6,395 nucleotides of DNA from Bacteroidota bacterium. GTDB taxonomy: Bacteria > Bacteroidota > Ignavibacteria > Ignavibacteriales > Ignavibacteriaceae. Under the pieces are notes generated by a model. It saw only the letters and a list, made by a program, of their open reading frames with translations, ran no database searches and was not told the DNA's origin. The DNA lies in contig JAJRSV010000076.1 of NCBI GenBank assembly GCA_024278655.1, forward strand, positions 1 through 6,395, read 5' to 3'. The position numbers and the translations under genes are program-made. This document shows, piece after piece, positions 1 through 5,520 of this stretch; position 1 is the stretch's first letter; each line of letters starts with the position of its first letter.

Positions 1-141
1 AAACGTAGTTGTCTTTCCCGCTCCGTTTGGTCCGAGCAGTCCGACTATCTCACCTTTCGAAACCTGAACCGATGCTTTGTTAACAACGGTTCGCTTTTTA
101 TAAACTTTTACTAAATCTTCGCTTCTTAAAGTTGTTGCCAT
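1..141 (-). CDS. lptB: LPS export ABC transporter ATPase LptB, N-terminal 47 codons (cut by window edge)
   Basis: This is the start of the cytoplasmic ATPase that powers LPS extraction from the inner membrane as part of the LptB2FGC complex. The 47 visible codons begin MATTLRSEDLVKVYKKR and include a complete Walker A motif, GPNGAGKTT, at about residues 37-45, preceded by the GEIVGLL strand typical of ABC ATPases. The ABC signature, Walker B and switch histidine lie outside the window. The ATG at 141-139 follows the stop of the LptA-like gene after only 3 bases, and a GGTGA that overlaps that stop can serve as ribosome binding site. Walker A alone shows only an ABC ATPase. The LptB identity rests on the N-terminal sequence style and the lptC/lptA-like neighbours, which is strong context. 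Confidence 0.92.
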   Translation of the reverse strand, partial: MATTLRSEDLVKVYKKRTVVNKASVQVSKGEIVGLLGPNGAGKTTTF

Positions 142-144
142 TTT

Positions 145-1515
145 TCACCAAATTAATTTTAGTAATTCCGATTTGACCGGACGGTTCTTATAAAACCTGA
201 ATTTCGGTAACAGGAAAGATCTTTCATTTCCAATTACCTGTTTCTCCGGATAATAATCGCTTGCCGGAGAGCCGTACATTCTAACCTGCACGACTTCGTT
301 ATCTTCAAATATAATTGTCATATCCTGCGCACTCGATTTTGTAAGACCGTTCGGTTCTTCATCTTCATAAAGATAATAGATGCTGTGAACAGTTCCTAAA
401 AACTCGGCTTTGTAAATTTTATTCTTCTTAAATATTATTTTTATATCCCGTGCCGATGTTTGATCGAACCGTTCGGGATAATTCTTATTCTGCGAAAGCA
501 TAAACGCGTTATTCATTACATCAAGCTCTTTAATTTTTTTCTCCTCGATAAAGATATTTATCGAATCACCTGTTAACTGCGAGTTTTCATACCAAAGAAC
601 CGGTTGACCGGCATCTTCCGAAATTTTATACGTTACAATTTTATCTTCATCACGGAAATAAATTGTGTAGTCGTTAACAGAAGCAAAATTGCCGCGCAGG
701 ATTCTGACCGAATCGGTTGCTTTAAATAAATTAGAAGTATCCCTGAATGATTCCAGCAACCTTGCAGAAATCAGCAGAGTATCAACAACAAGTTTATTCT
801 CATCGGTGAAGGTAGAATCCAGTTGCATCAGCACCGGGTTGCCGCTTATTAAAGTGTACTTTGTTTGTGAATAATCTTCGAGATGATTGCCGAATATACT
901 TGTGTTGTTTTCGATGCTTACAATTTTAACATGTCCTTCGGCAAAACTCGTTTTGGTATTTCTGTAATGATCGAGTGAATCGGCAGTAATAACGCTGGTC
1001 TCATCAATAATTTTAACATTGCCGGTTGCAATAGCCCGGTCGTCCTTCCGAAGGTATATAAGCTTGCTCGCAAACATAGTCATCGAAGTATCGAACAAAG
1101 TAACGTTCGATTCGAAGATAGCCCTGTCCTCATCAAAATAATACTCGCCGCTGTCTGCTGTAAGAATTACTTTCTGGTCATCGAGAATTATTCCTGCGGT
1201 ACTTTTTGTAACCCTTTTGTTGCCGTAATAAAAACCTTCGTCGGTTGTAATTACCAGACTATCCTGTTTTGCAATTACATTTCCGATTAGCTGTGCATCG
1301 TTGCGCAGAAGGTATTGAATAGCATAATCACACGTGATAGTAACGTTGCCCTGTGTGAGTACCACGTTGCCCTGCACTTCCCTTACCGATTCGCCGTTAA
1401 CTACTTTGCCTATTAACTTATCTCCGACCACCTTAATGGTTTCGGTTCTTTCCTGTGCAGCAAGCAGGTTGGTGAAAAGAAGCGATATGAAAATTACTTT
1501 GTAAATAACGGACAT
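145..1515 (-). CDS. lptA: Long OstA/LptA-like periplasmic LPS transport protein
   Basis: This is a 456-residue exported protein of the OstA/LptA family, whose members form the periplasmic beta-jellyroll bridge that carries LPS from LptC to the outer-membrane LptD. A signal peptide covers residues 1-20 (MSVIYK, a hydrophobic core, then LLAA before Q21). The mature part has recurring beta units with GNV-type turns at about residues 49, 78, 137 (SNV), 165 and 194 (GHV), separated by segments with spaced acidic D and aromatic Y residues, as in OstA_2-type domains. It is more than twice the length of E. coli LptA (about 185 residues). The C-terminal half (about 230-456) is also beta-rich but less clearly repetitive. 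The ATG at 1515 sits in a TAATG overlap with the lptC stop, which suggests translational coupling; I see no good Shine-Dalgarno. An LptD N-terminal-like role is less likely because there is no large barrel domain. Confidence 0.82.
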   Translation of the reverse strand: MSVIYKVIFISLLFTNLLAAQERTETIKVVGDKLIGKVVNGESVREVQGNVVLTQGNVTITCDYAIQYLLRNDAQLIGNVIAKQDSLVITTDEGFYYGNKRVTKSTAGIILDDQKVILTADSGEYYFDEDRAIFESNVTLFDTSMTMFASKLIYLRKDDRAIATGNVKIIDETSVITADSLDHYRNTKTSFAEGHVKIVSIENNTSIFGNHLEDYSQTKYTLISGNPVLMQLDSTFTDENKLVVDTLLISARLLESFRDTSNLFKATDSVRILRGNFASVNDYTIYFRDEDKIVTYKISEDAGQPVLWYENSQLTGDSINIFIEEKKIKELDVMNNAFMLSQNKNYPERFDQTSARDIKIIFKKNKIYKAEFLGTVHSIYYLYEDEEPNGLTKSSAQDMTIIFEDNEVVQVRMYGSPASDYYPEKQVIGNERSFLLPKFRFYKNRPVKSELLKLIW

Positions 1516-2063
1516 TATTTCAGACTATCGGCATTGGTTATGTAAGTAATATTATAAATAACATAATTGCGAAGACCCTGGTCCGATTCGAACCCGTAAC
1601 CCTCAATTCTTTCGCTCGGTGTTACAATGGTCACATATTTTTCCGAAACGATTTTTCTGTCTTTGTTCCTCCACATCATTTCATCGGTGTTAATAACAAT
1701 TCCGCTGTCGTTAACAACCACTACACTGTCATAAGCGAACAGGTCGTTTGTTTTTTCATCAACCTTACCGCGTTTTGCAGTAAGCGTAGTTGTTTTAATT
1801 TCATCCTCGTTGTAAAAATCAACCTGAATGTTGCTGTCTAAAAAAGTTTCTTTATTCCTGTAATATATCTTCAAATGCCCTGCGTGTAATATCGCTTTTG
1901 TTTTCCCCGAATCGGTGAAGAAAACCGTTGCATCCCAGCTTTCCTGGTCCGGCAGTTGATCGCCGCGGAGCTGTGTGTTAACCGTAGGTTCTACCTTTTC
2001 GGTTGTGCAGCTTACAATTATAATAAATATAGTTACGGAAATTATAATTAATAAATACTTCAC
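1515..2063 (-). CDS. lptC: LPS export ABC transporter periplasmic protein LptC (lipoprotein)
   Basis: LptC is the inner-membrane-anchored subunit that receives LPS from the LptBFG transporter and passes it to LptA in the periplasm. The product has 182 residues. It opens with a hydrophobic stretch ending in a lipobox-like IVSC with Cys19, so it is predicted to be a lipoprotein; E. coli LptC has a plain transmembrane helix instead. The body matches the family's beta-jellyroll, with a conserved-looking stretch at about residues 127-158 (INTDEMMWRNKDRKIVSEKY, then the TPSERIEGYGFESD region). The start is GTG at 2063-2061, forming a GTGA overlap with the kdsD stop. An AGGA lies about 11 bases upstream, so re-initiation is more likely than strong independent binding. 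No other start keeps the signal sequence. Confidence 0.88.
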   Translation of the reverse strand: MKYLLIIISVTIFIIIVSCTTEKVEPTVNTQLRGDQLPDQESWDATVFFTDSGKTKAILHAGHLKIYYRNKETFLDSNIQVDFYNEDEIKTTTLTAKRGKVDEKTNDLFAYDSVVVVNDSGIVINTDEMMWRNKDRKIVSEKYVTIVTPSERIEGYGFESDQGLRNYVIYNITYITNADSLK

Positions 2064-3037
2064 CGGCTTTGCAATCCTAATTTAATCAAATCGTGCAGAT
2101 GAATTATCCCGATCGGCTTTTTGTCGTCGTCAATAACAATAAGCGCCGTGATGTTAAAATTTTCCATCTGCTGTAAAGCAAACGACGCAAGATATTCGGG
2201 TCTCATCACTTTAGGATTTTTTGTCATTACATCCACAGCGGTTAAGCCGTTTATATCCATTGTCTTTTCGAGCAAACGTCTTAAATCGCCGTCGGTTATT
2301 ATCCCGGTTAAAATTCCGTCTTCGTTTACAACGGTTGTTGTTCCCAAACGTTTCGAAGTCATTTCGATAATAACTTCCTTCAGGTCAGCCGATTCGTTTA
2401 CAACCGGAACGCCGTCTCCTTTTACCATTATCTCTTCAACCTTTAACGATAATCTTTTACCCAAACTTCCTCCGGGATGAAGGAAAGCAAAATCCTCAAC
2501 TGTAAACTCGCGCATCTCGAGCAGTGCAACCGAAAGCGCATCGCCCATAGCAAGCGTTGCCGTTGTTGATGATGTCGGTGCCAGATCGTGCGGACATGCT
2601 TCTTCCTTCACGCTTATATCCAGATAAATATCACATTCTCTTCCCAGCTCGGAATTTCTGTTACCCGACATTGCAATAATTTTAACACCCAGCCGTTTGA
2701 ACATTGGAATCAATCGTGAAAGTTCTTCTGTCATTCCGCTTTTCGAAATAATTATTACCACATCCTCACGTCGTACCATTCCCAAATCGCCGTGCAGCGC
2801 ATCGGTGGGATGAAGAAATATTGCTGCTGTTCCGGTTGAGTTTAAGGTTGCAACAATCTTACGTGCAATCAAACCGGATTTGCCCATTCCCGTAAGAACG
2901 ACTCTTCCTTTGCTGTTATAAATTACTTCAACAGCATCGGCAAAATCATCGCCAATTCTGTCTTCTAATGCGGCAACGGATTCTGCTTCGAGACGTACAA
3001 CTTCTCTCCCCTTCTCAATTATTTCATCTTTTGTCAA
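2060..3037 (-). CDS. kdsD: D-arabinose 5-phosphate isomerase (KdsD/KpsF/GutQ family)
   Basis: This cytoplasmic enzyme converts ribulose 5-phosphate to arabinose 5-phosphate, the first committed step of Kdo synthesis, and feeds KdsA encoded upstream. The 325 residues match the E. coli enzyme (328). An N-terminal SIS domain covers about 30-175, with GMGKSG at 50-55, HGDLG from 82, SKSGMTEE at 98-105 and APTSSTT at 153-159. HPGG at 187-190 follows. Two CBS domains lie at about 201-258 and 268-322. Residues corresponding, as I recall the family, to the catalytic Lys59, Glu111, Glu152 and His193 of E. coli KdsD are present at 53, 105, 146 and 187, a constant offset of six. The start is TTG, overlapping the previous stop as TTGA and backed by an AGAGGA ribosome binding site. 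The context fits KdsD rather than GutQ, which belongs to glucitol operons. Confidence 0.95.
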   Translation of the reverse strand: MTKDEIIEKGREVVRLEAESVAALEDRIGDDFADAVEVIYNSKGRVVLTGMGKSGLIARKIVATLNSTGTAAIFLHPTDALHGDLGMVRREDVVIIISKSGMTEELSRLIPMFKRLGVKIIAMSGNRNSELGRECDIYLDISVKEEACPHDLAPTSSTTATLAMGDALSVALLEMREFTVEDFAFLHPGGSLGKRLSLKVEEIMVKGDGVPVVNESADLKEVIIEMTSKRLGTTTVVNEDGILTGIITDGDLRRLLEKTMDINGLTAVDVMTKNPKVMRPEYLASFALQQMENFNITALIVIDDDKKPIGIIHLHDLIKLGLQSR

Positions 3038-3795
3038 TTCTTTCCTCTGCTGAAAATTTTCAAAAATCCTTTTTTCGATTTCTCTGGTGCTTCGGTTTTA
3101 ATATCCGAAGGGAGCTTTAATTTATGCATATATTTATCGTACTTCAAAAGGGCTTCCTTCAGGTCGCTATCGGAATATAAATTTAACTGCCCGAAAAAGA
3201 GCTGCGGCTTTAATGCTGTTTCCGGATCACGGATATTTTTCACTCTCATCAGCTCGTTATAAAAATTGGTCAACGGAATAAGGTGGTTTACACCTGTATC
3301 ATATTCAAATAGCCATATTTTTTTTTGAACCGTTGAAATTGCAAGCACAAATCTGTTAGCTGCAATTACTACTTCCCTTATTTCGGAACCATCTACCGGG
3401 GATGGCTTACCGGGAAACCAATCGGAATAAGTTTTACAATTTAATATTTGAAAATCATTTTCATTCACCGATAAACAGGAAGGAGAAATGTCATACTCAA
3501 TTTCATTATCATCCTCCTCGTGAATCAATACATCGAACTTTCCGATATTCGTTTCGATTAAACCGATTGCAAAAATCGGAGCGGACGAAACCGAAAGATC
3601 CGGCTTAGTTCCTTTTTCTCCGAGTACTAAATTTGTTCCGCCGAATCTTCCAAAACCTATTACCGATAATTTATCAATTTTATCCCTGTATGCTTTGTAG
3701 CCGGGTTTGTTTTCCGGCAGGACGGAAAACAATATTTTTTTCTCAACTACTGTTAATTTTCTGGGAAATGTTTGATTGTTTGCTTCCACGTTCAC
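3034..3795 (-). CDS. Protein of unknown function embedded in the Kdo/Lpt operon
   Basis: I do not recognise this 253-residue protein. It has no signal peptide and no transmembrane segment, so it is probably cytoplasmic. Visible landmarks are an N-terminal LPENKPGYKAYRDKI at about 26-40, a glycine-rich IGFGRFGGTN at 46-55, APIFAIGLIETNIG at about 73-86, an acidic EEDDNEIEYD run at about 93-102, and a lysine-rich C-terminus (from about 237) ending in GFLKIFSRGKN. That tail could contact a membrane or nucleic acid, but this is speculative. It has no DxDG motif, so it is not the HAD-type phosphatase KdsC. Its start overlaps the kdsA stop (GTGA) and its stop overlaps the kdsD start (TTGA), which makes co-translation very likely and a role in Kdo or LPS metabolism plausible. 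A second GTG two codons downstream is an alternative start; neither has a clear ribosome binding site. Confidence 0.8.
   Translation of the reverse strand: MNVEANNQTFPRKLTVVEKKILFSVLPENKPGYKAYRDKIDKLSVIGFGRFGGTNLVLGEKGTKPDLSVSSAPIFAIGLIETNIGKFDVLIHEEDDNEIEYDISPSCLSVNENDFQILNCKTYSDWFPGKPSPVDGSEIREVVIAANRFVLAISTVQKKIWLFEYDTGVNHLIPLTNFYNELMRVKNIRDPETALKPQLFFGQLNLYSDSDLKEALLKYDKYMHKLKLPSDIKTEAPEKSKKGFLKIFSRGKN
3043..3048 (-). promoter_or_regulatory. Ribosome binding site AGAGGA for the TTG start of kdsD
   Basis: The hexamer AGAGGA lies inside the last codons of the upstream unknown gene, with a 5-base spacer before the TTG at 3037. It is the best Shine-Dalgarno match in the operon. It supports the unusual TTG start, since no in-frame ATG lies nearby and the start also yields the full family N-terminus. 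Confidence 0.65.
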
Positions 3796-4607
3796 TTAAA
3801 ACTTTTTACTTTTTCATCAATCTGTTTTACTTCAATCAGAAGTTCTTCTAACTTATCAAGCGGCAACTGACTTGCAGCATCACTCAAAGCGTTTTTAGGG
3901 TCGGGATGAACTTCGAGAAAGAGTGCGTCTATTCCAACTGCAGCGGCAGCACGTGCCAACGGTTTAATAAAAATCGGTTCACCGCCGCTTGTTGAATCTT
4001 TACTCGGAAGCTGCACCGAGTGCGTTGCATCCATTACAACAGGATAACCGAATTGACGCATTATCACAAGCGAACGCATATCGACAACAAGATTGTGATA
4101 TCCGAACGTCGTTCCCCTTTCGGTGAGCATTATGTTTTTGTTTCCGGTCGATTCAACTTTTTCGATTACGTGCTTCATATCTTCGGGAGCAAGGAACTGT
4201 CCTTTCTTCACGTTCACTACTCTGCCCGATTCGCCTGCAGCTATTAGCAAGTCGGTCTGCCTGCAAAGGAATGCAGGTATCTGCAATATATCTGCAACTT
4301 CGGCAGCTTGATTTACTTCTTCCTTCGAATGAACATCGGTTAGAACCGAAAGATCGAATTTTTCTTTTACCGCTTTCAAAATGGTCAAAGCTTTTTCATC
4401 ACCGATTCCCGTAAAAGAATTCAGATTTGTTCTGTTTGCCTTCTTATAACTCGATTTAAAAATAAATGGAATGTTTAATTCGGAAGTTATCTTTTTAATT
4501 ATTTCCGCCGTCTGCATTATCATTTCTTTATTCTCAACCACGCAGGGTCCGGCAATAAGCACAAAAGGAAGCCCGCCGCCTATTTTAATACCGTTAATCT
4601 CTGCCAT
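3792..4607 (-). CDS. kdsA: 3-deoxy-8-phosphooctulonate synthase (Kdo-8-P synthase), metal-dependent class
   Basis: KdsA condenses phosphoenolpyruvate with arabinose 5-phosphate to give Kdo-8-phosphate in the cytoplasm. The 271-residue TIM-barrel protein shows the family motifs in order: FVLIAGPCVVE at 15-25, FKSSYKKANRT at 50-60, TDVH at 90-93, IPAFLCRQTDLL at 110-121, NVKKGQFLAPEDM at 132-144, ERGTTFGYHNLVVDMRSL at 163-180, DATHSVQLP at 193-201, and EVHPDP followed by ALSD at 232-243. The KANR motif separates it from DAHP synthase. Cys22, His196, Glu232 and Asp243 correspond to the metal ligands of the Aquifex-type enzyme; metal-independent forms such as E. coli have Asn in place of the Cys. 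The ATG has no evident Shine-Dalgarno, only an AT-rich leader. It is the first gene of the operon. Confidence 0.96.
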   Translation of the reverse strand: MAEINGIKIGGGLPFVLIAGPCVVENKEMIMQTAEIIKKITSELNIPFIFKSSYKKANRTNLNSFTGIGDEKALTILKAVKEKFDLSVLTDVHSKEEVNQAAEVADILQIPAFLCRQTDLLIAAGESGRVVNVKKGQFLAPEDMKHVIEKVESTGNKNIMLTERGTTFGYHNLVVDMRSLVIMRQFGYPVVMDATHSVQLPSKDSTSGGEPIFIKPLARAAAAVGIDALFLEVHPDPKNALSDAASQLPLDKLEELLIEVKQIDEKVKSFK

Positions 4608-4744
4608 TGTTAAATATTTTTGATGAATAAGATGTCTAAATATAAGAAATAATGGGGTTTAATGGATGGAGATAAATGAAGTTAGTAACAAGTTATTTTA
4701 TTGATGAGTTTTCAAATTCGTGTTTAAATTATTAACGGAGAAAA
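4608..4744 (-). promoter_or_regulatory. AT-rich region expected to carry the promoter of the kdsA-lpt operon
   Basis: These 137 bases separate kdsA from the end of the DUF5615 gene. All six genes downstream are tightly packed, so the operon promoter most likely lies here. The best -10-like hexamer on the minus strand is TATATT at 4644-4639, about 31 bases before the kdsA ATG, but I find no matching -35 box at the usual distance and no clear Bacteroidetes-type TAnnTTTG element. I also see no convincing terminator for the upstream toxin-like gene, so some read-through into kdsA is possible. The regional call is inference; the exact box is weak. Confidence 0.35.
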
Positions 4745-5077
4745 TTACGAAATAATTAGAATAGAATTTTCTTTATCCTCAATAAATTCAATTATTTCTT
4801 TATGATTTTTTTTTAAGAGAGAAATGATATCATCTGTAGAGCAATTTCCTTTTTGTATCCAAATAATTTTGGGAGGAAAACCTCTAACAACAGCCAGGTC
4901 ATTAAAATTCGAATCTTTCGTAACGATAGAAAATCCATTCTCTCTTGCATATCTCCATACCTCTTCATCTTTAGCTTTTTCTAATGCTATTTCTTTTATA
5001 TGGACGATTTCCGGGAAATAATCTTCAAGCAGCTTTGCAATTCGATGAGAAAGATTTTGGTCAATCAGGAGTTTCAT
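4745..5077 (-). CDS. DUF5615 PIN-like protein, probable toxin of a DUF433/DUF5615 module
   Basis: This 110-residue protein matches the DUF5615 (PIN-like, Mut7-C-related) family, thought to be metal-dependent RNases and usually paired with a DUF433 protein. The acidic sites expected of a PIN fold are visible: Asp6 in LLIDQNLS, Asp37-Glu38 in KAKDEEVWRYA, Asp55 in VTKDSNFND, and Asp60. The later GFPPKIIWIQKGNCST at about 66-81 is a signature of this subfamily. The position after Asp55 where relatives usually have Asp (TKDSDF) is Asn57 here, which might weaken metal binding. The ATG lies 3 bases after the stop of the DUF433 gene, so the two are co-transcribed. Codons are much more AT-rich than in kdsA. 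Toxin activity is inferred from family and pairing, not shown. Confidence 0.85.
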   Translation of the reverse strand: MKLLIDQNLSHRIAKLLEDYFPEIVHIKEIALEKAKDEEVWRYARENGFSIVTKDSNFNDLAVVRGFPPKIIWIQKGNCSTDDIISLLKKNHKEIIEFIEDKENSILIIS

Positions 5078-5080
5078 TAG

Positions 5081-5299
5081 CTAAAATGTAAGTGATTTTC
5101 GTTCTCTGTCCGCAGCATAGCTTAAACAAGCCAGTATATCCTCCCTTGTTAATTCAGGAAAGTCTTTGAGAATTTCATCAATTGTCATTCCGGAAGCCAG
5201 ATATTCCAGAATATCGTAAACGGTAATGCGTAAATTTCTTATACATGGTTTACCGCTTCTTTTACCTGGTTCAATGGTTATATTCTTTTTGTAATTCAT
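5081..5299 (-). CDS. DUF433 domain protein, probable antitoxin
   Basis: This 72-residue protein is essentially a single DUF433 domain. It has the typical ITIEPGKRSGKPCIRNLRIT segment (residues 7-26), a VYDILEYLASGMTIDEIL helix pair, and FPELTREDILACLSYAADRE near the end. DUF433 proteins are small helix-turn-helix-like partners of DUF5615 toxins and are taken to be antitoxins, perhaps also repressing their own promoter. The ATG is preceded by AGGA with a 6-base spacer, the clearest conventional ribosome binding site after that of kdsD. The antitoxin-first order with a 3-base gap to the toxin is the normal arrangement. Family assignment is strong; the antitoxin role is inferred. Confidence 0.88.
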   Translation of the reverse strand: MNYKKNITIEPGKRSGKPCIRNLRITVYDILEYLASGMTIDEILKDFPELTREDILACLSYAADRERKSLTF

Positions 5300-5333
5300 A
5301 TTTTATCCTGAGTTGTTGTATTAAACATAAGTG

Positions 5334-5339
5334 ATTATA
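5334..5339 (-). promoter_or_regulatory. Candidate -10 box of the DUF433/DUF5615 operon
   Basis: The minus strand reads a perfect TATAAT at 5339-5334, 34 bases before the ATG of the DUF433 gene, which would give a leader of about 28 bases. I see no good -35 hexamer 16-18 bases upstream. In DNA this AT-rich a chance match is possible. Confidence 0.3.
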
Positions 5340-5385
5340 ATTAAAACTTCAACTAATCATTTTTATATATAACTTAACCAAAAAG

Positions 5386-5402
5386 CCGATTTGATTAATC
5401 GG
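5386..5402. other. Small hairpin or operator-like inverted repeat between divergent genes
   Basis: CCGATT at 5386-5391 and AATCGG at 5397-5402 form a perfect 6-bp inverted repeat with a 5-base loop. On the minus strand the second arm is followed by CTTTTT, so it resembles a weak intrinsic terminator in that direction, but no minus-strand gene ends there. It lies about 50 bases upstream of the candidate -10 box of the DUF433 gene, so an operator for that module is another reading. A short stem in AT-rich DNA can arise by chance. Confidence 0.3.
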
Positions 5403-5430
5403 GATACACATTTCACTCATCATTTATATC

Positions 5431-5459
5431 TTGGATTTTCTGGAAATAAGTTTTATTAT
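5431..5459 (+). promoter_or_regulatory. Candidate sigma70-type promoter of the PIG-L gene
   Basis: TTGGAT at 5431-5436 and TATTAT at 5454-5459 are separated by exactly 17 bases. The -10 box matches five of six consensus positions and the -35 box three of six. Transcription would begin near 5466, leaving a leader of about 55 bases before the GTG. Spacing and direction fit, but the background is AT-rich and Bacteroidota promoters often follow a different consensus. Confidence 0.3.
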
Positions 5460-5510
5460 CGAATGTTATTTTTTAGCAATTCCATTTGCAATTCTTTTCA
5501 ATAACTATTC

Positions 5511-5514
5511 GGAA
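5511..5514 (+). promoter_or_regulatory. Weak ribosome binding site GGAA supporting the GTG start of the PIG-L gene
   Basis: GGAA stands 6 bases before the GTG at 5521. An in-frame TGA at 5515-5517 limits how far upstream the gene can begin, leaving only TTG at 5518 or GTG at 5521 if the full signal peptide is to be kept. Confidence 0.4.
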
Positions 5515-5520
5515 TGATTG

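Noticed and set aside
689..874. Plus-strand open frame of 61 codons opposite the LptA-like gene
   Set aside because: It is antisense to a well-supported coding region and shows no recognisable domain.
2121..2480. Plus-strand open frame of 119 codons opposite kdsD
   Set aside because: It lies entirely antisense to a clear kdsD. Its low-complexity Ser/Thr/Ile/Val composition is what one expects from reading a coding strand backwards.
3034..3795. Idea that the unknown gene is the Kdo-8-P phosphatase KdsC
   Set aside because: It lacks the DxDG motif and other HAD landmarks, and at 253 residues it is longer than the usual 170-190.
3402..3851. Two short plus-strand frames (3402-3608 and 3633-3851) opposite the unknown gene and the end of kdsA
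   Set aside because: Neither has a family-like sequence. The minus-strand gene explains the region, with overlaps at both ends.
4260..4277. Perfect CCTGCA/TGCAGG inverted repeat with a 6-base loop
   Set aside because: It falls in the codons for the conserved AFLCRQ segment of KdsA, so protein constraint explains it.
4020..4311. Two overlapping plus-strand frames opposite kdsA
   Set aside because: The minus strand encodes the highly conserved KdsA core here, so these are shadows.
3792..4607. Idea that kdsA is instead a DAHP synthase
   Set aside because: The KANR motif, the LCRQTDLL segment and the neighbouring kdsD all point to Kdo-8-P synthase.
4824..5021. Plus-strand open frame of 65 codons opposite the DUF5615 gene
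   Set aside because: It lies entirely antisense to a clear DUF5615 coding region and has no recognisable domain or start signal.
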